From: Burkholderiaceae bacterium
GTDB taxonomy: Bacteria; Pseudomonadota; Gammaproteobacteria; Burkholderiales; Burkholderiaceae_E
DNA length: 6,419 bases
Direction: 5' to 3'
Assembly (NCBI GenBank): GCA_019428955.1
Contig: JAHYJF010000202.1
Span: forward strand, 1 to 6,419
In this document: piece after piece, positions 1 to 6,221 of the stretch
Numbering within the stretch: position 1 is the first letter of the stretch
Layout of the letters: each line of letters starts with the position of its first letter
Notes under the pieces: model-generated
The model's input: the letters and a program-made list of their open reading frames with translations, nothing else
The model's database searches: none
What the model was told of the DNA's origin: nothing
Position numbers and translations under genes: made by a program

Positions 1-47
1 CTCGTCTCCATGGTGGTTTCGCAACTCCATGGAATACCAGAATGGGC

Positions 48-79
48 AGCCCCTGCCGGGGCGCGCCCCGGCAGGGGCT
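48..79. repeat. Perfect 32-bp palindrome (strong hairpin)
   Basis: The left arm AGCCCCTGCCGGGGCG is exactly reverse-complemented by the following 16 bases, so the site is a perfect palindrome centred on a GGCGCGCC core. As RNA it would form a 14-bp stem with a CGCG loop. GGGC at 44-47 and GCCC at 83-86 could extend the stem by 4 bp across a 3-nt bulge. No T-run follows on either strand, so it is not a textbook intrinsic terminator. It lies upstream of the three-gene operon, between sequence of unknown origin and the first reading frame. It could be a U-tract-less terminator of an upstream gene, a REP-like element or a protein-binding site. Confidence 0.8.
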
Positions 80-175
80 CATGCCCCGCACCTCAAGCGA
101 ATTTCCAGACGTTAGGTTACAGTACCGTCCGATGAGATCGACGCGAATAACTCCGAACTACCCTATGGCAAGGGT

Positions 176-424
176 GTGCCTCACTGGCCTGTCTTTCAGT
201 CATGGCTCCACGACCTGACGGGTGGCGACAACTGGGCGCGCTTCGCTGTCGAGAACGTAAAGGGAGTCATTCACGCGATTCCCAAGGAATTGAACGGCAA
301 GGACAAGACCGTCGAACGCGTCCAGTGGCTCATCGAGCAGATCCCACCAGAGATGCGCGCCCACGAGGAGCGGCTGCAGGCCGAGCAGGCAGCCATGTTC
401 GAAAATCTGGGGATCACGCCATGA
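176..424 (+). CDS. Small helical protein of unknown function, possibly 3' remnant of a longer gene
   Basis: I do not recognise the family. The frame is open from a TAG at 113-115, giving up to about 102 codons, but the only usual start is GTG at 176 (82 residues). That start has no well-spaced ribosome binding site: AAGGG at 170-174 is too close. The residues just before it (NNSELPYGKG) read like real protein, so the true start may be missing and this may be the end of a longer, interrupted gene. The visible protein has an aromatic N-terminal part (HWPVFQSWLHDL) and then a charged, probably helical C-terminal half rich in E, Q, R and A. There is no signal peptide or membrane segment. Its stop overlaps the start of the next gene as ATGA, and GGGG at 409-412 inside its 3' end serves as the next gene's ribosome binding site, which supports coding. 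Confidence 0.55.
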   Translation: MPHWPVFQSWLHDLTGGDNWARFAVENVKGVIHAIPKELNGKDKTVERVQWLIEQIPPEMRAHEERLQAEQAAMFENLGITP

Positions 425-714
425 ACGACCTCGTTGTCACCCGCCACACCGAGGCGCGCATGCGCCAGCGTGGCTTTCGCGAAGGCGACCTCGCGCTCCT
501 TCTTGAAGCGGCCACGCCGGTTGCCGACGACGCCTGGCTGCTGACGGCCACCGACGCTGATCGCGAGATCTCACGTCGCAAGCACGAGATCGAGCAACTG
601 CAGCGCTTGCGTGGTTGCAAGGTCGTGGTCTCGGACGACGCAATCGTCACCATCTGCCACATGCGCCCCACCGCCGTGCGGCTCGCACTCCGCCGAGGAA
701 GGGAAACTCGATGA
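421..714 (+). CDS. DUF4258-like small protein
   Basis: This 97-residue basic protein starts at the ATG that overlaps the upstream stop (ATGA), with GGGG at 409-412 and an 8-nt spacer. The N-terminal pattern (residues 7-25, TRHTEARMRQRGFREGDLA) is the H-x3-R-x-x-QRG signature seen in DUF4258-type proteins. A basic helix rich in R, K and E (about 45-65) follows, then two short beta strands (KVVVSDDAIVTICHMRP, about 67-83). This is the order of a small alpha/beta protein of the kind found beside phage and plasmid genes. The biochemical role of such proteins is not firmly known, although some are suspected to be toxin-like. The family call rests on motif resemblance alone. The stop overlaps the next start as ATGA, so all three genes are probably co-translated. 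Confidence 0.6.
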   Translation: MNDLVVTRHTEARMRQRGFREGDLALLLEAATPVADDAWLLTATDADREISRRKHEIEQLQRLRGCKVVVSDDAIVTICHMRPTAVRLALRRGRETR

Positions 715-1277
715 ACATGCTCCATCCGTCGCCCACCGTTTTCGTGAGGCTGCACGAGTCCACCGTCGCTACGCTGATGGCGCTACGCAGCGACGACGAG
801 ACGCTGGACGCCGTCACCGCCCGCTGCGCAGACCTGGCTCGAAAGGTGTCACTCGTCGACTCAACTCCTGCACCGCCTATTGCGTCGCCCTCGGCGGCCG
901 AACCTGCGTCGACCGTGGTCGCAACAGTATCAACGTGGCCGGAAGCCACCTCTGGTTTATACGTCGCCTCAATTTTGGGAGCACCAATCGGCGCCAATAC
1001 GCTAGGATCACTGCTTTGCAACGCAGTAGATGCGATCCATGACCTCGATCCTACGGCTATCGAGCGCCTGGCCCGGCTGAAGGCGCGCACACGTCACTAT
1101 GTCGCTCGAGAGCCCGAGCAGGTGCATGCCGGACGACGCGATCTGCCGGTGCTGCAGACCCGCTCTGGCTGGTGGGTCAGCGCCAATATGGGGCGGGCAG
1201 ATCTCGTCCGATCGCTTCGGGCGCTCTGCCAGGCAAACGGTCTTCGCTTCGGACAGGACATAAGGTTTCCTGCCTGA
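711..1277 (+). CDS. SeqA-like DNA-binding protein (putative)
   Basis: This is a 188-residue protein, close to the 181 of E. coli SeqA. The start is the ATG overlapping the previous stop, with the strong ribosome binding site GAGGAAGGG at 695-703. Residues 9-45 (TVFVRLHESTVATLMAL onward) fit a short strand plus two helices, as in the SeqA N-terminal ribbon-helix-helix-like oligomerisation domain. A Pro/Ala/Ser-rich linker spans about 50-80. Residues 97-178 resemble the SeqA DNA-binding domain recalled from memory: LDPTAIERLARLKARTRHY corresponds to LDAQAFAEATESLHGRTRVY, and SGWWVSANMGR to TPYWVITNTNTGR. The DNA-contacting R116-T117-R118 of SeqA maps to R126-T127-R128, and N150 maps to N159. 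The loop after N159 is about two residues shorter, so the N152 contact appears lost. SeqA binds hemimethylated GATC and restrains replication initiation, but this protein's target cannot be read from sequence. A plasmid or phage regulator with a related fold is the main alternative. Confidence 0.55.
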   Translation: MNMLHPSPTVFVRLHESTVATLMALRSDDETLDAVTARCADLARKVSLVDSTPAPPIASPSAAEPASTVVATVSTWPEATSGLYVASILGAPIGANTLGSLLCNAVDAIHDLDPTAIERLARLKARTRHYVAREPEQVHAGRRDLPVLQTRSGWWVSANMGRADLVRSLRALCQANGLRFGQDIRFPA

Positions 1278-1390
1278 AACGCGGGTCGAGCCATTCAGAC
1301 CGGCCTAGCCATAAACGCGATGCACTGGCGCTTGACGCTCATGACCCAACATACCGGCAAACCAATTTGAGCCGCCTTCCCTAATCGCCC
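1278..1390. other. Convergent intergenic junction, SeqA-like operon / terminase
   Basis: This 113-bp gap separates the end of the plus-strand operon from the end of the minus-strand terminase. I see no convincing coding frame and no hairpin followed by a T-run on either strand; only a 4-bp GGTC/GACC dyad (1284-1301) is present. The expected genes downstream of the terminase are absent, so a recombination breakpoint between two modules probably lies here or nearby. Confidence 0.5.
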
Positions 1391-3391
1391 TTACCCCATA
1401 TACCTCGATCGCACCGTCCGGCGCCGCGGCGGGTTTCGCGATGCAGGCCGCGATGCCACTCCGTTGCCCGCTTCGCCTGCATCTGGCGCCGTCACCGCGA
1501 ACTGCGCCTCGAGATCGCGCCAGCGCGCTTCGGACCAGCGGTCGGCGCCCAGGATCCAGGCGGCGGCGCGGGCGTAGATCCGGCAATCGAGCGCCTCGTT
1601 GCGCTCGCGCAGCTTCTGCCATTCGAGCTTCGAGAAGCCGCGCCTGCTTTTCACGGTCACCAGTTGTTCGGCGGTCAGTTGCTTCAGCCACTCGCTGTCG
1701 GCCCAGTCCGGCAGATGCACCGTTCCGGCCGGGAACACCGCACCGGCGCTGATTTCTTCCGTCGTCGGCCGCTCCTGCCGCAGGAAGCGGTAGGTCTCGG
1801 CCTTGAAGGTCGACGTGGCGACGCTCCAGAGCCGTGCACCACGCCGCAGCCGCTTGCCCGCGATGGTGGCGTCGACATAGGTCGGCCCCGTCACCGGGCT
1901 CGAGCGGTTGAAGCCCTCAAGCCCCTTCACCGGGGCGACTTGGGCAAATCCCGCCTGCCGCGACCAGGCATAGACAGCCGAGGTCTCGTAGCCGGTGTCG
2001 ATCGCCAGCCGCGAGAGCATCATCGACGGACCCGCAGCATGGGTCCAGGTCTTGCCGAGCAGATCGGTGAGCCCGCGCCAGCAGGCCGCATCGCCCGGCC
2101 CGCCCTCGATGACAACATGATCGACGAGCCAGCTTTCGAGGCCGCGACCCCAGGCCCAGACGTCGACCTCGATCCGGTCCTTCTGCACATCGGCCCCGGC
2201 GGTCAGGAACAGCCCACCCGCTGGCACCGTGCCGGATGTCCAGCGCTCGCGCCGGTCATAGAGCCGCTGCCAGTCGGGAGCTTCGCCGGTCTCGACCCAG
2301 GTTTCACCAAGGATCGTGTTGCGAAACGCCTTGATCGCCTCGTCCGACCCTTGGGCCGCTTCCCATGCCCGCACGATCCGCTCCCAGCTCAGCCAGCCGA
2401 TCGGCGAATAAAGCGCCGAGAGGTGATACCCGGCCGTTGTCGGATCGGCGGCAGTGGCGGTCGCCCGCCATTCGCCGGCCTCCAGCATCGCCGTCTTGTG
2501 GTGCTCCGCGATGGGCATGTCGCAGCCCTCGCAGTGATACTCCGCCGTCTCCGGGCGGCCCTTCTGCCAGCGCAGCCGGTCGAACTTCAGCCATTGCATT
2601 GCCCCGCACTGCGGGCATGGCACGAAGAACCGGCGCTGATCGGAGGCCTCGTATTCCCGTTCGATCCGGCTCAGCCCCCGGATGGTGGGCGTCGAGACCA
2701 GAAACACCTTGCGCCGATGGGCAAAGGTCAGCGACCGCGCTTCGGCCAGCGTGACCGGATCGCCTTCCTCGTCGGCCGAGGCCGGATAGGCATCAACCTC
2801 GTCGAGAAAAATGTAACGCGCCGGAGTCGAGCGCAGCCCGACAGCCGAGTTTGCCCCCGTCATGATCAGGATGCCGCCCGCGAATTCCTTGGACAGCATG
2901 GTGTTGCCTGCATCGCGGGATCGCGCGGGCTTCACCCGCGCTCGCAACTCCGGGCTCTCGTCGATCAGCGGGTCGATCCGCTGCCGCGAGTTGCGCTTGG
3001 CCAGTTCCACCGTCGGCTGCACCGCGAGCATCGGGCCCGGTGCCTGGTGGATGGCAAATCCGATCCAGTTGTTTCCGGCTTCGGTCGCGCCGACCTGCGC
3101 GGCCTTCATGAACACGACGCGCTGCATCTCGTCGCCGGGCGAAAGGCGATCCATGATTTCGCGCATGTAGGGCGTGCGCGCCGTGCGATAGCGCCCGGGT
3201 TCGGCGGAAGCGCGGCCCGACAGCATCCGGTGCCGATCCGCCCATTGCGACACCGTCAGATCGGGATCGGGCGTCAGCCCTGCGCCCCAGGTGCGCAGGA
3301 TTTCCGCTGCGCCGTCGAAGTCGGTCAGGCCGTCATCATCACCGGAAATCAGGCCGGACCTCGGCAAGTTCGTCGAGGTGGGCGCGTACAT
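1391..3391 (-). CDS. Phage terminase large subunit (GpA/TerL type)
   Basis: This 666-residue ATPase-nuclease cuts concatemeric phage DNA and drives it into the prohead. The family call is clear. Segment 38-80 (GLTPDPDLTVSQWADRHRML, then an SAEPGRYRTARTPY-type run) is the usual gpA N-terminal signature. A deviant Walker A lies at 95-106 (MKAAQVGATEAG, K96), like the lambda gpA KSARVGYSK type. Walker B is IFLDEVD (194-200, D197/E198) and the coupling motif is LVSTPT (231-236). A probable zinc site is formed by C259/C262 and C287/C290. The nuclease domain shows D401 (TAGADVQKDR), D465 (LAIDTGYET) and D602 (ALDCRIYAR). The chosen ATG overlaps the small-subunit gene by 53 bp and has GGAA about 6 nt upstream. 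Length and the basic C-terminus (RRRTVRSRYMG) suggest an intact protein. The connector and portal genes that normally follow are missing. Confidence 0.95.
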   Translation of the reverse strand: MYAPTSTNLPRSGLISGDDDGLTDFDGAAEILRTWGAGLTPDPDLTVSQWADRHRMLSGRASAEPGRYRTARTPYMREIMDRLSPGDEMQRVVFMKAAQVGATEAGNNWIGFAIHQAPGPMLAVQPTVELAKRNSRQRIDPLIDESPELRARVKPARSRDAGNTMLSKEFAGGILIMTGANSAVGLRSTPARYIFLDEVDAYPASADEEGDPVTLAEARSLTFAHRRKVFLVSTPTIRGLSRIEREYEASDQRRFFVPCPQCGAMQWLKFDRLRWQKGRPETAEYHCEGCDMPIAEHHKTAMLEAGEWRATATAADPTTAGYHLSALYSPIGWLSWERIVRAWEAAQGSDEAIKAFRNTILGETWVETGEAPDWQRLYDRRERWTSGTVPAGGLFLTAGADVQKDRIEVDVWAWGRGLESWLVDHVVIEGGPGDAACWRGLTDLLGKTWTHAAGPSMMLSRLAIDTGYETSAVYAWSRQAGFAQVAPVKGLEGFNRSSPVTGPTYVDATIAGKRLRRGARLWSVATSTFKAETYRFLRQERPTTEEISAGAVFPAGTVHLPDWADSEWLKQLTAEQLVTVKSRRGFSKLEWQKLRERNEALDCRIYARAAAWILGADRWSEARWRDLEAQFAVTAPDAGEAGNGVASRPASRNPPRRRTVRSRYMG

Positions 3392-3899
3392 GTTTTTCCA
3401 AGGCCTTCTGCATCGCGGCCGGTTCCACGCCCAGTTCCGCCGCCATCAATGCCGACGAACGGGCGGGCCAGTTCACCCATGCGTCCCGCACCTCGCGCGC
3501 CAGCCGGAACACCAGCGACAGCGCCCGCGCCCGCTCGATCAACTCCCCCTTCAGCTTTTGCAGGCGGATCCGCCGCTCCTGTGCCTTCAGCACCTCGTTC
3601 GCGGTCTTCGCCTGCAGATAGGTCGTGCCGCCGCCAACGGCTGGCACCGCCAGACCCTGTTCGCGCAAGGTGTCGCCGACGGCGGCGACGGCCGCCTCGG
3701 GCACCGGCTTCAGCTTCGGCTCGGGCGGCTTCCGGGTCTTCGACGGGTCGGTGGTTTCCGCCCGACGCACATCGCTAGCCCCGGCATTGATGCTGCCATC
3801 GGCGAACAGGACAAGCCGCTCGGCGGTCTTCGCCTTCTGGATCGCGCCCCGCGACAGGCCGACATGGGCGGCGTACTGGCGCTCGCTCATGCCCTGCAT
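3339..3899 (-). CDS. Phage terminase small subunit (Nu1-like)
   Basis: This 186-residue protein is the probable DNA-recognition partner of the terminase large subunit, whose gene it overlaps. Residues 1-40 (MSERQYAAHVGLSRGAIQKA) form a helix-turn-helix or winged-helix segment of the kind used by Nu1 to bind cos/pac DNA. It is followed by an SDVRRAETTDPSKTR segment typical of these phage proteins. A Pro/Lys-rich linker (about 52-70) leads to a charged coiled-coil-like helix (about 95-125, KTANEVLKAQERRIRLQKLK). A conserved-looking C-terminal helical part with RDAWVNWPAR (138-147) probably contacts the large subunit. The start at 3899 has a good GGAG (complement of 3906-3909) with a 6-nt spacer; a second ATG three codons on is less likely. 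Such genes are often annotated as elements of external origin. Confidence 0.85.
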   Translation of the reverse strand: MQGMSERQYAAHVGLSRGAIQKAKTAERLVLFADGSINAGASDVRRAETTDPSKTRKPPEPKLKPVPEAAVAAVGDTLREQGLAVPAVGGGTTYLQAKTANEVLKAQERRIRLQKLKGELIERARALSLVFRLAREVRDAWVNWPARSSALMAAELGVEPAAMQKALEKHVRAHLDELAEVRPDFR

Positions 3900-4010
3900 T
3901 GACGACTCCGATTATCATTCAAGATCATGTGCTTATCTCGTTGATAGGCATCGCGGACAGAGCGAAGGTGTCTCCACAAGAACGATGCAACTCAGCACGG
4001 AGCCACCAAG
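3900..4010. promoter_or_regulatory. Divergent intergenic region between terminase and small-protein genes
   Basis: This 111-bp gap separates two divergent transcription units and must hold at least their translation signals. GGAG, read on the minus strand at 3906-3909, serves the small terminase gene. GGAG at 3999-4002 with an 8-nt spacer serves the plus-strand gene. The part from 3911 to 3950 is noticeably more A/T-rich than its surroundings, as promoters often are. A GATAAT-like box on the minus strand (about 3911-3916) is too close to the ribosome binding site to be convincing. No confident -35/-10 pair was found for either direction. Confidence 0.35.
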
Positions 4011-4235
4011 ATGACCCGCCGCGCGACCGACAATACCAAAGCCCTAGACGCCTTCCTCGCCGCCAAGGTCGAGATCGACGCCATGCTGGAGCGGCTCGCC
4101 GCCCTGAGCGCCGACCATTTCGAGACCAGCCCCGACGAGATCCATTGGGGCCATGTCGGCACCCTGAACCACTACCGCGACCGCCTGCGCGAGATCACCG
4201 ACAGCGCCTTCAAGGAAGGCGAACACGCCGCGTAA
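4011..4235 (+). CDS. Small conserved-type hypothetical protein (74 aa)
   Basis: I do not recognise a named family. The 74-residue, slightly acidic protein begins MTRRATDNTKALDAFLAAK and appears almost wholly helical, with an amphipathic segment KVEIDAMLERLAALSADHF (about 19-37) and a second one, LNHYRDRLREITDSAF (52-67). Between them, DEIHWGHVGTL forms a short aromatic turn. There is no signal peptide or membrane segment. The ATG is preceded by GGAG (3999-4002) with an 8-nt spacer, and the GC-rich third positions support real coding. It lies 89 bp upstream of the DUF3489 gene in the same direction and shares the AGCACGGAG ribosome-site context with it, so the two may form one unit. Small proteins of this type commonly precede DUF3489 genes in alphaproteobacterial prophages, from general recollection. 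Confidence 0.75.
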   Translation: MTRRATDNTKALDAFLAAKVEIDAMLERLAALSADHFETSPDEIHWGHVGTLNHYRDRLREITDSAFKEGEHAA

Positions 4236-4255
4236 TGACACCCCTACCGGGACGC

Positions 4256-4273
4256 GCCCGCCGACTGGCGGGC
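4256..4273 (+). promoter_or_regulatory. First intergenic hairpin (7-bp stem, GACT loop)
   Basis: GCCCGCC (4256-4262) pairs with GGCGGGC (4267-4273) across a 4-nt loop. It lies about 20 nt after the stop of the 74-residue protein gene and is followed by only two T residues, so it is at best a weak terminator or an mRNA 3'-end stabiliser. CGCGCCC at 4253-4259, overlapping its left arm, can instead pair with GGGCGCG at 4289-4295 in the next hairpin. Confidence 0.55.
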
Positions 4274-4287
4274 TTGGCCTCGTAGAA

Positions 4288-4308
4288 GGGGCGCGACTGT
4301 CGCGCCCC
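4288..4308. promoter_or_regulatory. 21-bp near-perfect dyad just upstream of the DUF3489 ribosome site
   Basis: GGGGCGCGAC (4288-4297) and GTCGCGCCCC (4299-4308) are perfect inverted copies around a single T. As RNA this gives a 9-bp stem with a CTG loop. It ends 6 nt before the GGAG (4315-4318) of the next gene, a position suited to a leader hairpin controlling translation, or as DNA to a dimeric repressor operator. No T-run follows, so termination is less likely. Its function is inferred from position only. Confidence 0.6.
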
Positions 4309-4324
4309 GAGCACGGAGACGACG

Positions 4325-4843
4325 ATGACCCAGATCCAACTGACCGATACCCAATCCATCATCCTTTCAACCGCCTGCAGGCGCGACGACGGGATGGTGT
4401 TTCCGATCACCGCCAAACTGAAAGGCGGCGCTGTCGGCAATGTCTGCAAGAGCCTTCTGAAGCTCGGACTGATCGAGGAAATCCCCGCCTCCGACCTCAA
4501 CACCGTCTGGCGGCACGACGAAGAGCGCGGCTCGATCACCCTGCGCGCAACGCCGCTGGCCTATTCGACGCTCGGGATAACAGACGATCCGGCACCCGCG
4601 AGTTCCACCCAGAACATGGCAGAGCCGCTGCGCCGTCGCATCGGCACCAAGCAGGAAGCTCTGATCGAAATGTTGCGCGCGCCGGGCGGCGCAACCATCG
4701 AAGAGATCGCCACTGCACTCGAATGGGCCGCCCACACAGTCCGGGGGGCCATTGCCGGGGCGCTGAAGAAGAAACTCGGGCTCGACGTGACGTCGGAGAA
4801 AGTCGAGGGGCGCGGAAGGATCTATCGACTGCCCGGTGCATGA
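4325..4843 (+). CDS. DUF3489 domain-containing protein
   Basis: This 172-residue protein carries the C-terminal DUF3489 signature at about 107-168: a GTKQEALIEMLRAPGGATIE helix-turn-helix-like start, then EWAAHTVRGAIAGALKKKLG, then VTSEKVEGRGRIYRL. That region reads as a winged-helix DNA-binding domain. Residues 5-85 (LTDTQSIILSTACRR, then a LLKLGLIEEI segment and a RGSITLRATPLAY strand) resemble a second winged-helix-like unit, and a flexible linker lies at about 86-105. The family's function is not established; a DNA-binding role is inferred. The ATG has GGAG with a 6-nt spacer. In alphaproteobacteria such genes are often followed by DUF2924 and serine-recombinase genes; here neither is seen and a DUF3800 gene comes next, which suggests replacement or loss of the usual partners. 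Confidence 0.9.
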   Translation: MTQIQLTDTQSIILSTACRRDDGMVFPITAKLKGGAVGNVCKSLLKLGLIEEIPASDLNTVWRHDEERGSITLRATPLAYSTLGITDDPAPASSTQNMAEPLRRRIGTKQEALIEMLRAPGGATIEEIATALEWAAHTVRGAIAGALKKKLGLDVTSEKVEGRGRIYRLPGA

Positions 4844-5087
4844 TCGGTTTTCCGCCGAAGACCCCATTGCCGCCGTCCCATCCGAGGCGGCGGTTGATCA
4901 TCCCCGGTAAAAGACAAAATCGACGCGAAGAGTCCTTAGGCGATGGTTGTGTCCGCCACAGCGAACCGTCGCACTCAACCTATCGCGGGTTTCCGATGCG
5001 GAACGTCAGACTCCGCACTTGGCATCCGGGTGGCCGAGTGCGAGACTCCCGGTCGGATATGATCTAGTCAGGCTGTCTAGTGCGGGC
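4844..5087 (+). other. Intergenic leader before the DUF3800 gene
   Basis: No gene is convincing in this 244-bp stretch. It holds a GC-rich inverted repeat, GCCGCC (4869-4874) with GGCGGC (4886-4891), shortly after the DUF3489 stop; without a T-run it is a weak terminator candidate. Closer to the next gene are TGCGGA (4997-5002) with its inverted copy TCCGCA (5012-5017), and CCGGG (5026-5030) with CCCGG (5048-5052). TATGAT at 5058-5063 matches a -10 box at a suitable distance from the ATG at 5088, but no good -35 sits 16-18 bp upstream. The region probably carries the DUF3800 promoter. Confidence 0.35.
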
Positions 5088-6218
5088 ATGTATTACTTCG
5101 TCGATGAGAGCGGAAACACCGGGCTGCATCTATTCGACGCTGCCCAGCCCTTACTCTATTATGGCGTCCTCGGAGCGCGTGCCAATCTGGACGTCATTGC
5201 TGAACCTTTGTTGCGGACACTTAGAAGGGAGTTGGGTGTAAACCGCATCCACGCCAACGAACTCGGCATCGCAAAGTTGACAACTATCGCCGCGCGGATC
5301 GAACAATTTAGCAAGAAAAACGATTTGCGCTTTTCGGTTTTCACAGTGAACAAGACCGACCATGCGATAATTAGTTACTTCGACCAGGTCTTCGATGCTG
5401 GCCTGAATGACGCAGTCTCATGGAACCATTATTGGACGCCGTTGCGCTACCCATTGCTCTTCAAAGTAGCGCATCTCTTCGATGATGACATCGCCAAAGA
5501 AGCATGGAAGGCACGACTCGAGAGAAATCCCGCACGCTGTGCCAAGATTCTTCAGAACGTCCACAGGCGGCTTCTTGCGAACATCAATAGGCTGCGTGAT
5601 GCTCGTTCGCGGGAGATCATCGACGGAGCTATCCGCTGGGCAGACGCACATCCCGACGAGATCAGCTATGGCGTTGGCAATTACGACACCTCGTTGCAGA
5701 TCTCCCCGAACTTAGTTGGCTTCCAAGCGGTTCTTCAAGGGATCGGCTGGGAGGCAACGGCTATCGGGCAGAAAGTGCATAAGATAACAGTCGATCGCCA
5801 GACCGAGTTTAATAAGGCACAGGCGGAATTGGCAGGAATTTACCAGAAGCTACGCGGCCATAAATCCAGCCTAGGCCCTGGCATGCCCGAGTTCGATTAT
5901 GCGACGCTCCCAGAGATCCCGCCTGAATACAAGCCTGGCGATGAAAGCGCGGGCCTAGAGCTCGTCGACGTCACGCTCTGGACCGCCAAGCGGATGCGCG
6001 AGGGCAAGCCTGTGTCAAGCGAGCTTGAAAGCCTTTTCCGCCGGCAAACCCGGCGCGGGCACACGAACGAGGTGTCACTTGCTGCCCTCGATCAGCGTTG
6101 GCGGCACCTGGCGTTCCTGCCGCCGACGGGGCCGAACAACCCGGTGTCCCCGGAGCTCCAAGCCGCGATCGAAGAGATGGAGCGCAAGCGCCGGGCGGCG
6201 GTAGCGTCCCTTGGATGA
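5088..6218 (+). CDS. DUF3800 domain-containing protein (RNase H-fold-like)
   Basis: This 376-residue protein begins MYYFVDESGNTG, the hallmark N-terminus of DUF3800. That is why ATG 5088 is preferred over the longer open frame upstream, even though no clear Shine-Dalgarno precedes it. Family-type positions seen are D6/E7 in the first strand, H55 and E58 (IHANELG), D236 (KITVDRQTEF) and D294 (ELVDVTLWTAKRM). Four well-spaced acidic residues fit an RNase H-like active site, so a nuclease activity on DNA or RNA is plausible but not shown. A long helical insertion (about 105-195) separates the core strands, and the C-terminus (about 345-376) is a charged helix. There is no signal peptide or membrane segment. 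Base use is visibly more A/T-rich than the terminase and DUF3489 genes, suggesting separate acquisition. DUF3800 genes are common prophage and island cargo. Confidence 0.88.
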   Translation: MYYFVDESGNTGLHLFDAAQPLLYYGVLGARANLDVIAEPLLRTLRRELGVNRIHANELGIAKLTTIAARIEQFSKKNDLRFSVFTVNKTDHAIISYFDQVFDAGLNDAVSWNHYWTPLRYPLLFKVAHLFDDDIAKEAWKARLERNPARCAKILQNVHRRLLANINRLRDARSREIIDGAIRWADAHPDEISYGVGNYDTSLQISPNLVGFQAVLQGIGWEATAIGQKVHKITVDRQTEFNKAQAELAGIYQKLRGHKSSLGPGMPEFDYATLPEIPPEYKPGDESAGLELVDVTLWTAKRMREGKPVSSELESLFRRQTRRGHTNEVSLAALDQRWRHLAFLPPTGPNNPVSPELQAAIEEMERKRRAAVASLG

Positions 6219-6221
6219 AGC

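Noticed and set aside
6..32. Direct repeat of CTCCATGG (6-13 and 25-32).
   Set aside because: It is only 8 bp and too short to interpret without flanking sequence.
113..1277. Many GATC sites (12 by eye in the first 1.3 kb), possibly SeqA/Dam targets.
   Set aside because: GATC is also frequent across the terminase region, so there is no specific enrichment and no regularly spaced cluster.
1664..3778. A 704-codon plus-strand open frame opposite the terminase genes.
   Set aside because: It is antisense to a clearly recognised terminase; its composition (Arg/Pro/Gly-rich, low complexity) is typical of a shadow frame in GC-rich DNA.
5029..5040. GGTGGCCGAGTG resembles the D-arm of tRNA-Ser/Leu and could mark a tRNA fragment or attachment site.
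   Set aside because: Only about 12 bases match; no anticodon arm, T-arm or acceptor pairing follows.
4840..5067. A frame starting at an ATGA overlap with the DUF3489 stop, as a possible downstream gene in place of DUF2924.
   Set aside because: The translation is rich in Pro, Arg and Ser with no recognisable motif, and no ribosome site stands out; it is more likely noncoding.
4947..5087. An N-terminal extension of the DUF3800 protein from an upstream ATG.
   Set aside because: The family characteristically begins at MYYFVDESG, and the 47 extra residues look like translated leader.
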